From positions 12,810,064-12,874,063 of the forward strand of contig NC_085866.1 of assembly GCF_034702125.1 (NCBI RefSeq): 64,000 nt of DNA, written 5' to 3'. Shown here in pieces: positions 12,367 through 24,317 of this stretch. The first letter of the stretch is position 1. Every line of letters begins with the position of its first letter. The notes beneath the pieces were generated by a model, which saw only the letters and a program-made list of their open reading frames with translations, was not told where the DNA came from and made no database searches. The stretch comes from Engraulis encrasicolus. Taxonomy: Eukaryota > Chordata > Actinopteri > Clupeiformes > Engraulidae. A program made the translations under genes and the position numbers.

Positions 12367-12513
12367 GCTCCTGCTCCGCTGCTCAGGTGGAGAGCATCCC
12401 CACGCTGCGTCCCGAGTCCTCCATCCGCTGCCTGCTCTCCTTCACCAGTGAAGCCATCAGCTTCTCCCCCCACGACGTCTTCAGCACACAGACCAAATTC
12501 GATACCAGCACAG
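12367..12513 (+). CDS. nup210: nup210 coding exon 5 in window (luminal domain)
   Basis: Acceptor after a C-rich tract, cccacctctag ends at 12366; donor cacag|gtacgg. Encodes SCSAAQVESIPTLRPESS, IRCLLSFTSEAISFSP, HDVFSTQTKFDTSTG. This matches the human order LHPETLISCQSQF, FPSQDVF and PQFDTALG. Phase 1 in and out. Confidence 0.93.
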
Positions 12514-12716
12514 GTACGGTGCAGCTGCACACTTTCAACCAGACAACAATATGTGTACAGCTGCGATACTATAGCATGCTCTGAAATGGGATACTGCAAG
12601 TCCCCATTTGTGTTTTAGAAAAAGGTCTATTGTACAAGTAGCAGCTCTCACAATTAAAGCAGAGTATACCATGGTGCACAGCTGAATAAGAAGAAATGTC
12701 AATGAACGAATGACAG

Positions 12717-12849
12717 ATGAACAAAATTCAAAAGACACCGCACACTGCTTACTGTTCTTTTTCTTTCTTGATTTTTTGGAGCGCTCTGAAAAATAAAGTA
12801 AGAAAAAGAACGGTAAGCAGTGTGCGGTGTCTTTTGAATTTTGTTCATC
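12717..12849. repeat. Perfectly stemmed ~133-bp hairpin
   Basis: The arm 12717-12770 is inverted at 12796-12849 with only two or three mismatches over ~54 bp. The loop is centred on GAGCGCTC, itself palindromic. It lies about 200 bp downstream of a nup210 exon and would fold as a long hairpin in the pre-mRNA. Confidence 0.9.
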
Positions 12850-14524
12850 GTTCGCCTTCTCCTGCCTCACACCTGCACCTGCATTGCTGAGGGCTTGTAC
12901 ACAAGGACTCTCTTGAACTATGAACGAATGACAGACTTGTAAGGATCAGGGAGGTTCTTAATGTAAAATGTAAATGGTGGTGTGTCCATAGCCATCCTTC
13001 TGTACTGTAGAGGTCCTGTGGTCACCTCTTTGCTACACCAGAAGGACACTCAATTCTGGGCCATTGGTACAGTGTGAGGTCGTCAGAGGGCAAGCGGGTT
13101 GTGCAAAGCAAGCCGTAAAATTATGCTTTTATGATCGAAGGATCGATACAGGGAAACAGCCATTGAATTAATCTGCCGAGGCACCAGTGGAAAGGGCCCT
13201 GGTGACACGCTGGGCTAATGGCTTTGCGGCTGATAGCGTGAGGCTAATTGTGTTAGGGAGTGGCTGCTCTCAATGCCGGCTTATCTAAAAGCGCGGGCAG
13301 CACAAGAGACCAGGCCAGTGAACTGGAGACCACTTGAGAGCAGTAGATGGGTTGTGTGAAATTAAACTCTATGGGTGTGCGGCGCGCGGGAGTAGTACAG
13401 CTTCACGGCCTGGGTTGCTTTTGAGACTTGGCGTTGTGGATTAAAAGGATGGGTGTGGTTCTATTTCGTTCCTCCTGACCGCCTGAGGCGGTGCTTTCAG
13501 CACTGAATATTCATCTTACGGATCAAGCAGGTCGAGAATTAATATCAACAAAGTAACACGTGACCTGGGTGACGTAACCCGGTGACCCTGCGTCAGGGGT
13601 CAAAACACCGGTGAACCCAGGAAGTGACCTCTTTCATCTTCTCGATTGCAGGTGTCGAGATAATCGTTTGAGATTTTGGGATTGACCTGACGCTTTGTTC
13701 GTTTCGCACCCATAGGGTTGGGGCTGTGGGTTTTCCACCCCCCATGAAACGGCGTTGGTCGCTTTTTCCTTTGAGTATCTCTTTCACATTTACGATGTGT
13801 TCGACTGAGTGTTATCCGCTCGGTGGAGGAGGGCTGGCTAGGCTACCTAGCCTGCCTAGCCCCTGGCTCGAGGCACTGTTCTCGCCGACTGGAGGCTAAT
13901 AACTTGGCCTCCGCCAGCCTTTCCCGTGGAAGGTAGGCCGTTTTCTGTTCATGTATTAACTGCTACCGCGTTATCAGTGGTGTTTCCCGCAACTGGATTT
14001 GACGAGCGGTCTTGTGTCGTGGTGCGCTTTCGAGTTTGGATTAGGTATTAACGCCTGCCTGCCTATGTTGGCCATCGTTTGGGTAAGTGGACTGTCATTT
14101 ACTGTTTCGATTTATTTTCACGGTGTTTCTCGACGCTGAATGTTACTATTACTGGGCGATTGTTGTGACACTCGACGCAAGCTCGGTTACTTGTGTTCGC
14201 GTGCCTGTATTTACGTTACGTCTTCATTGTTTGTACAGAGTAGCCCGTCTGTACGGTTGCTCCACGGGCCAGTGTGGTTCGCTTTGCCCTTGCACCGTTG
14301 GCGTCACGCTGCTCCAGAGATTCAATCTACAATACAATCTCTCTCTACTCTCTCTGGCTGCACTCTGCTCACCCCGGTTGTTATTCCTGCCCGGTTGTGT
14401 TATTTCTTCACTGTTTGATTATTGTCTGTTTTCACACCTGGGGTGTCTTCGCCCCAGAAGTGTATATTTGCCTTGCATTTCTATCACTGTGCTACTCCTG
14501 TCTGCCCATGATATTGGCTGTGCT

Positions 14525-14587
<63 letters not shown>

Positions 14588-14593
14588 AATAAT
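14525..14593. repeat. (ATA)n microsatellite
   Basis: About 20 TAA units. A short continuation of the same repeat follows the nested element at 16125, so the nested element inserted into this tract. Confidence 0.95.
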
Positions 14594-14597
14594 ACAA

Positions 14598-16124
14598 TAG
14601 ATAGATTTCCAGGCAACGTCACACGGTAACAAAAGGTAACAACTGCGCATGCGAGGGGCAGAAAGCCGCGCAGTTCAATATTGTTTTCTATCGACGCTGT
14701 GGATAACTTGTCTAAGAAAGTGGGATTTTAAGATGCTGATCTATTTTCAACTGTACTTGCAGAGTTAGTTATGTGATCGGGATGATTTGTATACCTTGCA
14801 CAGGGCATCCGGTTTTTAGGAAATGTAGGTTTTAATGAGTTTAAAGGTTTTTTGTGATAAAGCAGGTTGTTGCACCATAGCATTTTGATGTGTTGTTATT
14901 GTAACAGACTTAAGCACTTTAGCACAGTCTTAATGCTATTGATTATACGCTGGAGAGGGCATTCATATTGTTAATAACGGAATTACCAACTTCCAACTGT
15001 AATTAGATCCTAGTTGTTTAAAAACTGGTAACTTGCTTTAGCAAGCTCACACTAGTGGTGGTGCTAGCTAGCGAAAGTTAGCATAAACGATTGCAATGTT
15101 GTTATGACACAGATGTTTAAGTTATTAGAGATCTGTTGTCCGTTTTTCATCTCCTTACAATTGAAATACAAAATGTAGATTAATCTACAAGTAGAGTCTT
15201 GAGATCTAGTAGCAATGCAACATCAGAAATGGGCTGATTTTGTCCAGGTAATGTAGCGCGCTAGCTAGCTAGCAACGCTTATTGAGATTCGGTAGGTAGC
15301 ATTGCTAGCAAGCTGTACTGTTTCAAATGGTTTATATGTCAGGTCATATATTCAACAATACCCCCCTTTCAACTTAAATTTACATTTTATGTAAGATGGG
15401 AGAATCATGTCTGACTTGGAGGTAGTGGTTAGTTGTCCAGCTAACACGCTAACGTTCGCTGCTAGCTAGCTAACGTGTAGTTATTAGATGTTTGAAATTC
15501 ACCAGGTTATTTATTTGGTACGGTCGCCTTTCCGTTTAAATGCCGGTTAATCAAGTGTATGAACATATATTCTATGAACAACTATCTGCCAAAAGTCGCA
15601 CAAGCAGATGTTTACATTTTGTATGTATCTCGTCAAGTCTGCACCAAGCACAAACAGCACACTGCCTGCAGTTGTAAGCACTCCTGTTATGGCACATGAA
15701 TGATCGTTTTACATCCAAGCAAGATCCTTTGCCCTCTCGCTCACTCCCCCCTTTTCCTCAATGTAGTGTACAAAAACATCGGAGAAGAAACGTTGTCACC
15801 TTGATCAAGCACGTTTTACCAACATCAGTGTCAGCCCATTGGCAGCCTTCAGATGTAATGCTATTAGCACTGTACATAACCTGCCTTTTTATCATGAAAC
15901 CTAGACCTAGGAAAGGCTCTAGGTGGCAAAATTACGATTGGGGATGGGTCGGGAGAGTGTGTACTGGCCGTTTTTTATTTAAAAAAGAGCAACTAGCAAA
16001 ATAACAAAAAGTAACACACGTAGATTTTAACAGAGCTGTATACTGTTTTTCTATGGCCGTATAAGCCTTTCTGCCCCTTGTCGCCGTGCGCAGGCGCGCT
16101 GTTAGTAAACATGAAATCTATCTA
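14598..16124. mobile_element. Nested inverted-terminus element (~1.5 kb) within an ATA repeat
   Basis: Starts TAGATAGATTTC and ends GAAATCTATCTA, a 12-bp perfect inverted terminus. Subterminal GAGGGGCAGAAAGC on the left is matched in inverse orientation near 16070-16085. The interior has several GCTAGCTAGC palindromes (15058, 15260, 15458) and no open frame of note. Flanking ATA units on both sides prevent calling a target duplication. Confidence 0.6.
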
Positions 16125-19100
16125 TAATAATAATAATGCATTTTATTTAAAAGCGCCTTTCAAAACACTCAAGGACACTGATACTTATGGTATGTCCTCT
16201 ATTGTGAGTCGCTGGGTGTACAGCGCCTACCGACTGCATTGCAATGTAATGTTAATGTCCAATGTTATTTGCTGGTCAGCTTGTTGTTTTGCCGCCTGGC
16301 TGCTGGCTCCTGTTGGCTACACTTGGGGCGTCCTCGCCCCTTGTGTTTTATATTTGCAGTATTTGCTGGACATTATAGTGTCATCTCCTACCTGCTGCCA
16401 ACTTTTTACCTACTATTGGGGTGCCCTCGCCCTGGGGGTATGTATTGCTTGTTTGTTCCCTTCTGTGTGTTGCAGTGTTCGCTTCCCGACACGGGGCCCT
16501 CGTCTTGCCTGAATACTGGATTTCTTCTTGGCTGCCATTGGATGTCCCAGCCCCTTCTGTGTGGTATTCACCAGTTGGCCTGGAGCTCTTGCCTCACCTG
16601 GTTACAGGCTTGCATCGGCTACCACTGGGGTGTCTTCGCCCTGCTGTGTGTATTGCCTTGTTTACCTGTCGGCCCTGACTGTCCGACTGCTGGCTTCCCT
16701 CTCGGCTACCACTGGGGTGTCCTCGCCCTGTGTGCCTGCCTGCCTGACTGATGCATTGCCGTCTAGGCCCCTGGGACTGGTGTCGACCCTCCTGCCTGGA
16801 GCTGAGACGCCTGCGGCTGAGGTTTACAGATGTGGCCTGTGTTGCCTGCTCAGGTCTGCGTGCGAGAGCACTTACTGCCGGGCTGACGCGGTTTGGCCCT
16901 CGGTCTACCGTTCCGCTGGCCAAGGGGGGCTGTAGATGACGCCGGCTGCTGCAGCGAGGCCAAGCAGGCACAATGGGGTGACCTCACGCTTCCTTGGAGG
17001 TATCGCGGATGTGCCCAGACTCCTTGCCCTCGGTGGTGGACAAGTTGTCGACTGACCTGGTGGAGTTGTCGGCCCTGTTTTGCCGACCTGCAGCCTCTGA
17101 CACACGATGACAGTGTTTTCACATGTGCCCTGCCTGCCAGCGACCCGGACGGTCGCACGCCGCCGCCATGGCTGTCGTCCTCCGCCGCCACAGCTGTCAC
17201 CCTCTGCCGCCACGGCTGTTGCCCTCTGCCGCCACAGCTGTCGCCCACCGCCACCACGACTGTCGACCACCGCTACCACAGCTGTCGCCTGCCGCCGATG
17301 CCCGCGCCATGCCCTCTGTTCGGGTGACACCGTCACAGCCCAGTTGCATTGCTTGTTGCATTGCATTGGCACTGGCCCCTTTCTGGGTTGGTTGGCCATG
17401 GGTGTTTTTCGCCCAACGGCTACTTGTGAGTGCCATACCTGCTACTGCTCCAGAGTGGGTTTCTGGCCACGGGTGGCCTCCACCCTGGCATGCTTGTTGC
17501 TGCCACGGCTACTACAGCTGCCCCTGGGCCATACGCACCGTGCCATTCCGGTTTACGTGACTTGCTCGGTTGCTTCGCATGCTTGCATACTTGCTTTCTT
17601 GCATGACTGCATGACTTGCATGAGACCGCATGTGTGCTCCCCGCTCCTCTGCTGTTCTCTACCATTCAGCGTCCTGCGACTGTCTGTCGCTCTCCTGGAT
17701 ACCACCTGCTGTCGGCTGTTTCATCCATCGGCTTCTTGTGGACGCCCGGGGCACCTCAACCGCCATGGCTGCTACAGTTGCGCGTGTTGCTCCGCTTCAT
17801 GCCCCTCTGTGTAGCTTGCTTTTGCCTACCTCATGACTTGTTCTGGTCGTTCTCCTGGGTTTGGCTGACCGTGGGTGTCTCCGCCAATCAGCTCCTTGCA
17901 TGCACCGTTGGCGTTTCCGCCTGTACGACTGCTGATGCTCTGGGTGAGTGGTTTCACACCATACCCTGTTTTATGCTCTTTGGCACTCCTGCGGGACTGT
18001 CTGGAGTCTGTTGGCCTTGGCCGGCTTCACCGTGGACGGTTGTGATTGCAGTTGGTGCCTTCGCCTCTTCTGCTGTGGCTTCGGTATGCAAGTTATGCTC
18101 TGCGTCCTGTTGTCCGCTTTTGCCCACTGTCGTACGTCTGGCATGTCGTCGTCCTCCTGACCTGGTGGAGCCTGGGACTTTTTTGCCCCTTGGCTCGCGG
18201 AGTGTGCCGTTGGGCTTACGCCTCTGTGACTGGTGCACGTGTATGTCGGCATTGCTGAGTACAGGACCCAGGTGCTTCCTTCATTGTCCTCGACTGTGGC
18301 GCGTAGGTCGACTGCTGCACGTCGCCCCCCCGAGCTCTTGGGCTATGCGTGGACTCGCCATGGGCTACTTAAGAGTGCCATTGGCGCACGCACCACTGCA
18401 GCTGCGGCTGCTACTGGTATGATGGAGCGTTACCGCTCCTTCTCCCATTGCTCTTCATGTTTCCCCACTTCATGTGTGGTGTGTCCGGGGGTCAGGATGC
18501 CACTCTGACTGCTACTACTGTAAGGGAGTGACCCCACTCCGGACTCTCCCTTTGAGTTTTTGGTGGCTTACGACTGTTCGCTCTGTTGGCTTCACTATGG
18601 ATGGTCTCACATGAGTGTTCTGGGCACCGGTAGGCGTACACGCCCCTACGACTGTGGATTCTGTGTCTGGCTGGTTCAGCTTCATGCTCTGCCGTCTGCT
18701 GCAGGGGCATCACAGTTGACTTGTCATGGGCGTCACGCCCCCTGCGCTTGGACTGTTTACACGTCTCTGCTGCAGTGGCTGTACCTACTACTGGTTACCG
18801 TGCCTGTCCCGACTGTCTATACCGATGGCCCCTATGTGGCCTTTAGTGGTGTTTGGCTGACCGTGACACTGTGGTCGGCGATCAGGCATTGGCCGGGCTG
18901 CTGCATCTATGGCCTTGCCGGGTATTGCACCACTTCTGGCCGCCCTCCTTGCCTCGTCGGACAGGGCGTTGGACTGGCGGGGAACACTGCCCTGGCTGCT
19001 TGGACGCGTCGCAGATGAGCTCGTCTGCGAGGACTATGATGCAGCGTTGCATACGACATGCATTGGGTTCTCGATGTCCCACGTCTTGTTGGCCTTCTCT

Positions 19101-20357
19101 CAGCCCCATGGACCGCTTTGGGGCGCCCCCTGTGAGAGTTCTCTTTGACTCCTGGTTGCTGGCATTCGCCTGTCTGGCCTGAGTGCCGGGGCAGAGTCAC
19201 ACAGGACCTTGGCCGTGGTACAGTGATTGGTATGGCTTGCGCGGCACCCTTGTCGGGGCCTTGCTGGAAGCCGTCTGCTCTCTTCCTGAGGCCCCCATAT
19301 GTCCCTTTGGTCCGTCCGCTTTGGGCAAGGCACGACGCTGCTTTTATTTCGCCCCGGCCGTGCGGCCGATGCTGCATGTGGTTTTGTTTCGCTCACGCTG
19401 TTGTTCTCGACCTGGTGCGCTTTGCCCTGTTCTCGACATGCAGACCCCTGGCCTGGTGTCTCTAGGCGTCGATTTCTGCTTATGACCAGCGTACTTGCGG
19501 GCATTGGAAGTGGAGCCTCTCCTTCCTTGCTCTCCGCTCCTTCCAGGTGTTGGGCATGCCGACCTCGCGTCTGTTCTGCTCTGCCCTTGCGCCGTGAGGT
19601 CATGCCCACTGCTGCTGCCCTTGCGCAGTGAGGTCGTGCCCACTGCTGCTGCCCTGGACGGTTGGTCTGCGGTGGCAGTCCGACACTGCCTGCGACCTGT
19701 GAGCCCCCTGATGATGGCCGTACCTTGGATGAATGTAGGGACTGGCCATCCTGATTGCCCTCAGATGTTCTCTGGACTGTCTTGCGGTCTTGTTCGGGGC
19801 GGGCGGCTCATCTGTCATGTGTCGTGTATTCCGCCTTGAGTCCTTGCCCTCTATGGGCCTGCTGCAGCAGCTGCTTTCAGGGGCCGACACTAGTCTGAGG
19901 GGCATGGGAGCAACTTCCTTATGGGCGTCCAGTGCCCTGTTGTTGACCTTTTCCGTGGTTCGCCTCTTCCATTGTGGCTCCTCCCGTTTGTGGCACCGGG
20001 TGGTATGGTACCGCTACGGGGTGGCACAGGTGTCCCCGTCAACTGCTATGCTAACTGCTTACTTGCTGCCCCCTGTGGTTCTCACTCAGGGAGCTCGTGG
20101 ATCCTTTGGGCCAGGTTACACTGGCTTCCATGTGGCCGTTGGTACGTGCAAGGACGTATGCAGCACGGCCTCCTCGGCATCAGGCTGCACCATTGCCTGG
20201 TTTTCTTGATGTTGCCCCACATGTTACTGTGGTGCTGGCGGTGGCTTCAGGCCGTCTCAGTAGTGCTGACGACGGGTAGGCACTCCTCATGACTTTGTTG
20301 GTATTGGTCATCCAGTGCTGAAAGCACCGCCTCTGGCGGTCAGGAGGAACGAAATAG

Positions 20358-20720
20358 AACGAATGTTATGTATATAACCACGGTTCTATGAGTTCCGGAT
20401 GACCGCCAGAGCTTGGCAGTCACTCGGAGTGTGTTCGAGAAGATTTGCCAAGAGGTCACTTCCTGGGTTCGCCGGTGTTTTAACCCATGACACGGGGTCA
20501 CCGGGTGACTGTGTTGTGGCGGAATTCATTTCCACCCTGGTCTCTGAGACTAATTGTTTCCAATGCCCCAGTAGCACACTGCACCCACAAACACACATAC
20601 ACATAATTGAGGCCACTTAAGCAGTTCTCTACCTGAAGATGAGACGCACCTGCAGCGAGATCTGATTGAGGGGTGTGGCCGTAAGCTGGCACCGCTTGTT
20701 AGATGCTAGTTTTGAGCATT

Positions 20721-20762
<42 letters not shown>

Positions 20763-21618
20763 CACAGAGAAGCACCAGAGCGAAACCCACCAAACTTACG
20801 GCGTAAGATTACTAGCGCAAAAAACTACCCAACCGCCACAAAGGAACTACACACTGGGGAAGACTCCGAAAGCGATCTGAGAGCCAAAAGGAAGTCGTTG
20901 GCCGGGTCTGTTGTTGCCCAAAGGCTCCCGGACAGACTAATATTCGCCACTCCAGCAAAACCCGTGAGTCCGAATCCTTTCCTTGCTGTTGGAGTAAAAA
21001 TGCGCTCTGAGTAACTCATCCACGCTGCAGTGGACCCTCGCTCTGCTTCACCTACAATCACACACACATGCACACACGCACATACCTCCTCCTCGCTCTG
21101 CTTCTCCTCCAAAACGCACATACCCCCTCCCGCCGCTGCGCGCTCTGCTAGGGGCTTCACCTCAACTACACACATACACACACGCACATAACGCACTCCC
21201 CTACATCCAAACACTGATATCCTTTTTCTTTTCTCCTTCATACACACACTGATGACTTGGGTAACCGGCTCGGCTGGTGTTGTTTTTTGTTAAGCGTCTA
21301 TTTTTGTGTCTTTGAGTTTTGATAAAGACGTGCTGATTTAATCCTTGGGTTGTTGTTCGCTTATTTTGACTTATTATTTTATTGCTGACGGAAGCTTATT
21401 TAGTGACAGGATTTAAAGGCCTGTCTGGCGCCTGAACTTTGGCTTATTCAGTGCCCGCCCGTAAGCGCCGCTACAACGTCACCCAGGTCACGTGTTACTT
21501 TGTTGATATTAATTCTCGACCTGCTTGATCCGTAATATGAATATTCAGTGCTGAAAGCACCGCCTCTGGCGGTCATCCGGAACTCATAGAACCGTGGTTA
21601 TATACATAACCTTCGTTC
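20358..21618. mobile_element. Inverted-repeat element B (~1.26 kb) adjoining element A
   Basis: Left end GAACGAATGTTATGTATATA then CCACGGTTCTATGAGTTCC at 20358-20398; the right end carries the same ~55 bp inverted at 21565-21618. The right end retains both terminal hairpins (GTGCTGAAAGCAC and CCGCCTCTGGCGG, 21549-21572). The left end has a diverged version (gaccgccagagcttggc). The subterminal CCGGTGTTTTAACCC at about 20470 matches element A left (13605) in inverse. No coding region was recognised. Confidence 0.65.
20723..20760. repeat. (GA)n microsatellite
   Basis: Nineteen GA units inside element B. Confidence 0.95.
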
Positions 21619-22577
21619 ATTGGTTAGGTCTTGTAGTAGTCTATATCTACACTTATGATTCCATGTTTCTGTCTGTGTGAGCAGATAGTGAGTACGTGAT
21701 TATACCAAAACATACATCTCTTTTCGTCTCTGTCTTTTTAAAAGATTACATTGTGAAATCACATTATCTGTGTCCATAGATATGGGGAAAGAGTTGGTAC
21801 ACGGTAAATCTACACCAAAAGAGTTGTATTTGTAAGACATGGTCTATAGCTATGGCTTGCAAAAGTGCAAAAATATTCAAGTTTATTTCAGGAACTTGTG
21901 TTTGCTTCATATATATAATATATAGCACTACAAATTATCCGAGATGCTGATATGTAATTATATTTGAGTCTCTAAAATGTGGATGGATGTTCAGAAGCTA
22001 AACCTCGTTATATAATTACAATAAAATAAACGATTATAGGTGGTAAAAGGATTTGCGCTCCTGTTAGAACACAGCAAAAGTTGTGACACAAGTTAGATAG
22101 CAGCTGGAAATATTGCTATGCAACACCTGCTGTATTCATTTCTCAATTAACTACGTTCAGCAGGCGAAGCCTTGAAGCGGAAAACAATAATAGTATGACA
22201 TCATCAAGTGTCTTATTCTGAGCTTTTTTGCATCAGGGTCTTGCATCACTCTTGTCAATTATTCAATGACAATAACAGGCTGAATATTATTCCTTTCTTG
22301 ACTGAACTTCTGCAAAGTTTAAAAAAATATATATTATGTCATTAATGCTAAGTTGAAGTCTTTCACAGCTAACGCAGACTGAAGCCCTTAACAACTCGTG
22401 TATTTTGTGTGCAATTGTTTCCTATTGTACATATACTGCAACTGCTGTCTGCTGCTGGCCTGGCAATACTCATTGTTATCCCATTAATTCCACAGTGTAT
22501 TTCATTATGTTGGTAAAGCCTGTGAAGCATTTGATCACTTCTGTTAAATGGTGCATTTTGTGTGCATGCATGCATGT

Positions 22578-22890
22578 TAGAGGTGTAGCCTCCATGACGA
22601 TATGATTCAATATCAACATCTTATCATTCGATGCAATGCGATTCGATTATTTTCAATACTTACGAATGCCCCACGATACGATACGATTCGATTCGATTCG
22701 ACTCGACTTTTTTCCAATTACTTTTCCACTTCTATTATGTTATGGAGCTAGGTCATTGGGCAGGGGCCAGTGATTCGATTATTTTCAGTACTTAAGAACA
22801 CCCCATGATACGATGCGATGCGACTCGTTTCAATCGTCAGATTATATCACGATGTATCGATACATTTTGATTATTATATTTACACTCCTA
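22578..22890. mobile_element. hAT-like MITE abutting a nup210 acceptor
   Basis: Begins TAGAGGTGTAG and ends TTTACACTCCTA, imperfect inverted termini; flanked by ATGCATGT and ATGCATGC (7 of 8). The interior is rich in CGATTCGATT motifs and is related to the fragment at 7612-7775. Its right end is 21 bp from the exon at 22912. Confidence 0.8.
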
Positions 22891-22911
22891 ATGCATGCAT
22901 GGTCCCCTTAG

Positions 22912-23162
22912 GCTTCTACAGCTGTGTGCTGGCCCTGCAGCCGGTGACGGAGCAGCACGTGAAGACTCTGAGCATGTCCAGCACCAACCTGCTGGTCAAG
23001 GCTGGTGTGGAGGGCAGCCACTTCTCAGGGGAGCAGGTCGGAGCACTACTCCCCGTCAACCCCGGTCTCTATGCCGACCAGAACGAGGTCATCCTTAGCA
23101 ACCAGCACACGTCGGCCGACGTCACCGTGTTTGGCTCTCCAGACGCCCTCGACAGCTTGGAG
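22912..23162 (+). CDS. nup210: nup210 coding exon 6 in window (luminal domain)
   Basis: Acceptor cccttag ends at 22911; donor cttggag|gtgacg. Encodes GFYSCVLALQPVTEQHVKTL, VEGSHFSGEQVGALLPVNPG, LYADQNEVILSNQHTS and VFGSPDALDSLE. This matches human [30 protein letters not shown] and VFGAPEVLENLE. This is the longest exon and one of the best conserved. Its polypyrimidine tract is short (tcccctt) because a transposon ends just upstream. Confidence 0.96.
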
Positions 23163-23660
23163 GTGACGCGTCACTCACTCACTCACTCACTCACTGTTGC
23201 CGTTTTCCTTTCAAGCATTTAGGGAACAATCTAGTGTCAATGTGCCATATGGATAAGTCTGACTCTGAGTTGCTCATTTGAGTGTTAAAGACGGGTGGAA
23301 AATGAGTGTATTTTACTCCTAGAGTTTAAATTATGAATTCAAATTATTATTATGGAATGAAGAAAGAAATGCCAATCTTGATATTAACTTCAGCAGTGTC
23401 ATTTCAAATGTTGTGTCGTGTTCATATTTGGTCATGTAAATTCTTATGTCAGTTTACCGGGCAAACATGATGAGCCATATTTAATCACTGTTTATATTGT
23501 ACTACAGTGTAGGTTTATGCAACACGCCACTGAATTGAAGTCCTTGTTTCCGTTAGCCCTCCTAGTGACGAAGAGATTTGAAAGTCGATGATCATCAGGC
23601 TATGTTTTCGTCATTCTGGAGATGCCCTACTAATGCATTTTCTCCTCCACACCTGTGCAG

Positions 23661-23865
23661 GTGAGCTCCAGCTCCTCTGCAGTGGGCGTCAGTGAGAAGG
23701 AGGTGTCCCTGTCCTACCCCAGCTTCATCAAGTACACCGTCACGGCTCTCGACACTCTGGCGGCCTCCTCGGCCAGCCTGTCCATCAAGAGCCCCTCGTC
23801 CGCACAGGTCGTCACCATTCCGGTCACCATCATGCACGTGGCAGAGGCCATGATTCAGCAGAGAG
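23661..23865 (+). CDS. nup210: nup210 coding exon 7 in window (last luminal segment)
   Basis: Acceptor cacacctgtgcag ends at 23660; donor gagag|gttggt. Encodes VSSSSSAVGVSEKEVSLSYP, SFIKYTVTALDTLAAS, IKSPSSAQVVTIPVTIMHV and ends QQRG. This is equivalent to human KSFGWPSFITYTVGVLDP and NQAIAIPVTVAFV. The donor gttggt is a weaker match to GTRAGT than the other donors. Confidence 0.93.
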
Positions 23866-24317
23866 GTTGGTCATCATATACACCATGAGGGAAATGAACT
23901 TGTCCTTGATACTAGGACAGTGGTGGCTTTCCCCTGGAATGAGGGGGGATGGTTACATAGATGGATATTGTATATCGACATTGATCCCGTGGCAGTGAAA
24001 TTTGTTTGCTGATAACTGAGTTGAATGGAGGAACGGCATGAAAATGACATTTTAAGTTGATTAAATCCAACTTTTAATCTGTTTTTTAATCGGGTGACCT
24101 AACTTAAGTTACTTATATACTTATATTCAAGTTTGCTCAAGGTGAAACAGTAACAGTTTTTTTTTTTTTTTAAAGGAATGATAAAGGTCTGAAGCACTGT
24201 TCTATGCTTCCAAACAAAGTGTAATGGCACAAACTTTCGGACGCTCAGTCCTTCATCAAAGTGCAACTTCCATATCAGCAACAGTGTTGCGGACCTTTTA
24301 TAATTTCCTTGCAGTTG

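Larger units (their letters stand above)
14438..18740 (+). repeat. Dispersed hairpin motif array inside element A
   Basis: A motif of the form GGGGYG-YCYT-CGCCCY recurs at 14440, 16325, 16418, 16627, 16714, 17400 (GGGTG-TTTTT-CGCCC) and 18728 (GGGCG-TCA-CGCCC), with weaker versions near 17872 and 18052. The copies at 16627 and 16714 share longer flanks (GGCTACCACTGGGGTGTC), so these units are tandem-derived. The stems tolerate C/T changes that keep G-C or G-U pairing. Confidence 0.65.
13457..20360. mobile_element. Large inverted-repeat element A (~6.9 kb), unknown class
   Basis: The left end GTTCTATTTCGTTCCTCC (from 13459) is inverted at 20341-20360, with the adjacent paired hairpins CCGCC-TGA-GGCGG and GTGCT-TTC-AGCAC also shared. 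The left subterminal 130 bp instead matches the right end of the adjacent element B (21480-21580). The interior is split by an ATA microsatellite and a 1.5-kb nested element; the remainder (16.2-20.3 kb) is GC-rich with recurrent hairpin motifs. No transposase-like protein was recognised in any frame; the long frames are low-complexity Cys/Leu/Ser-rich or the reverse and show no domain. Confidence 0.6.

Noticed and set aside
14087..14629. 180-residue frame ending in poly-Asn
   Set aside because: The C-terminal part is translation of an ATA microsatellite and the rest is element A DNA with no recognisable domain.
17616..18422. 268-residue + strand open frame in the GC-rich interior of element A
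   Set aside because: No domain, no similarity I recognise, Cys/Leu/Ser-rich low-complexity composition, and overlapping long frames on both strands. GC-rich tandem DNA with few stops explains it.
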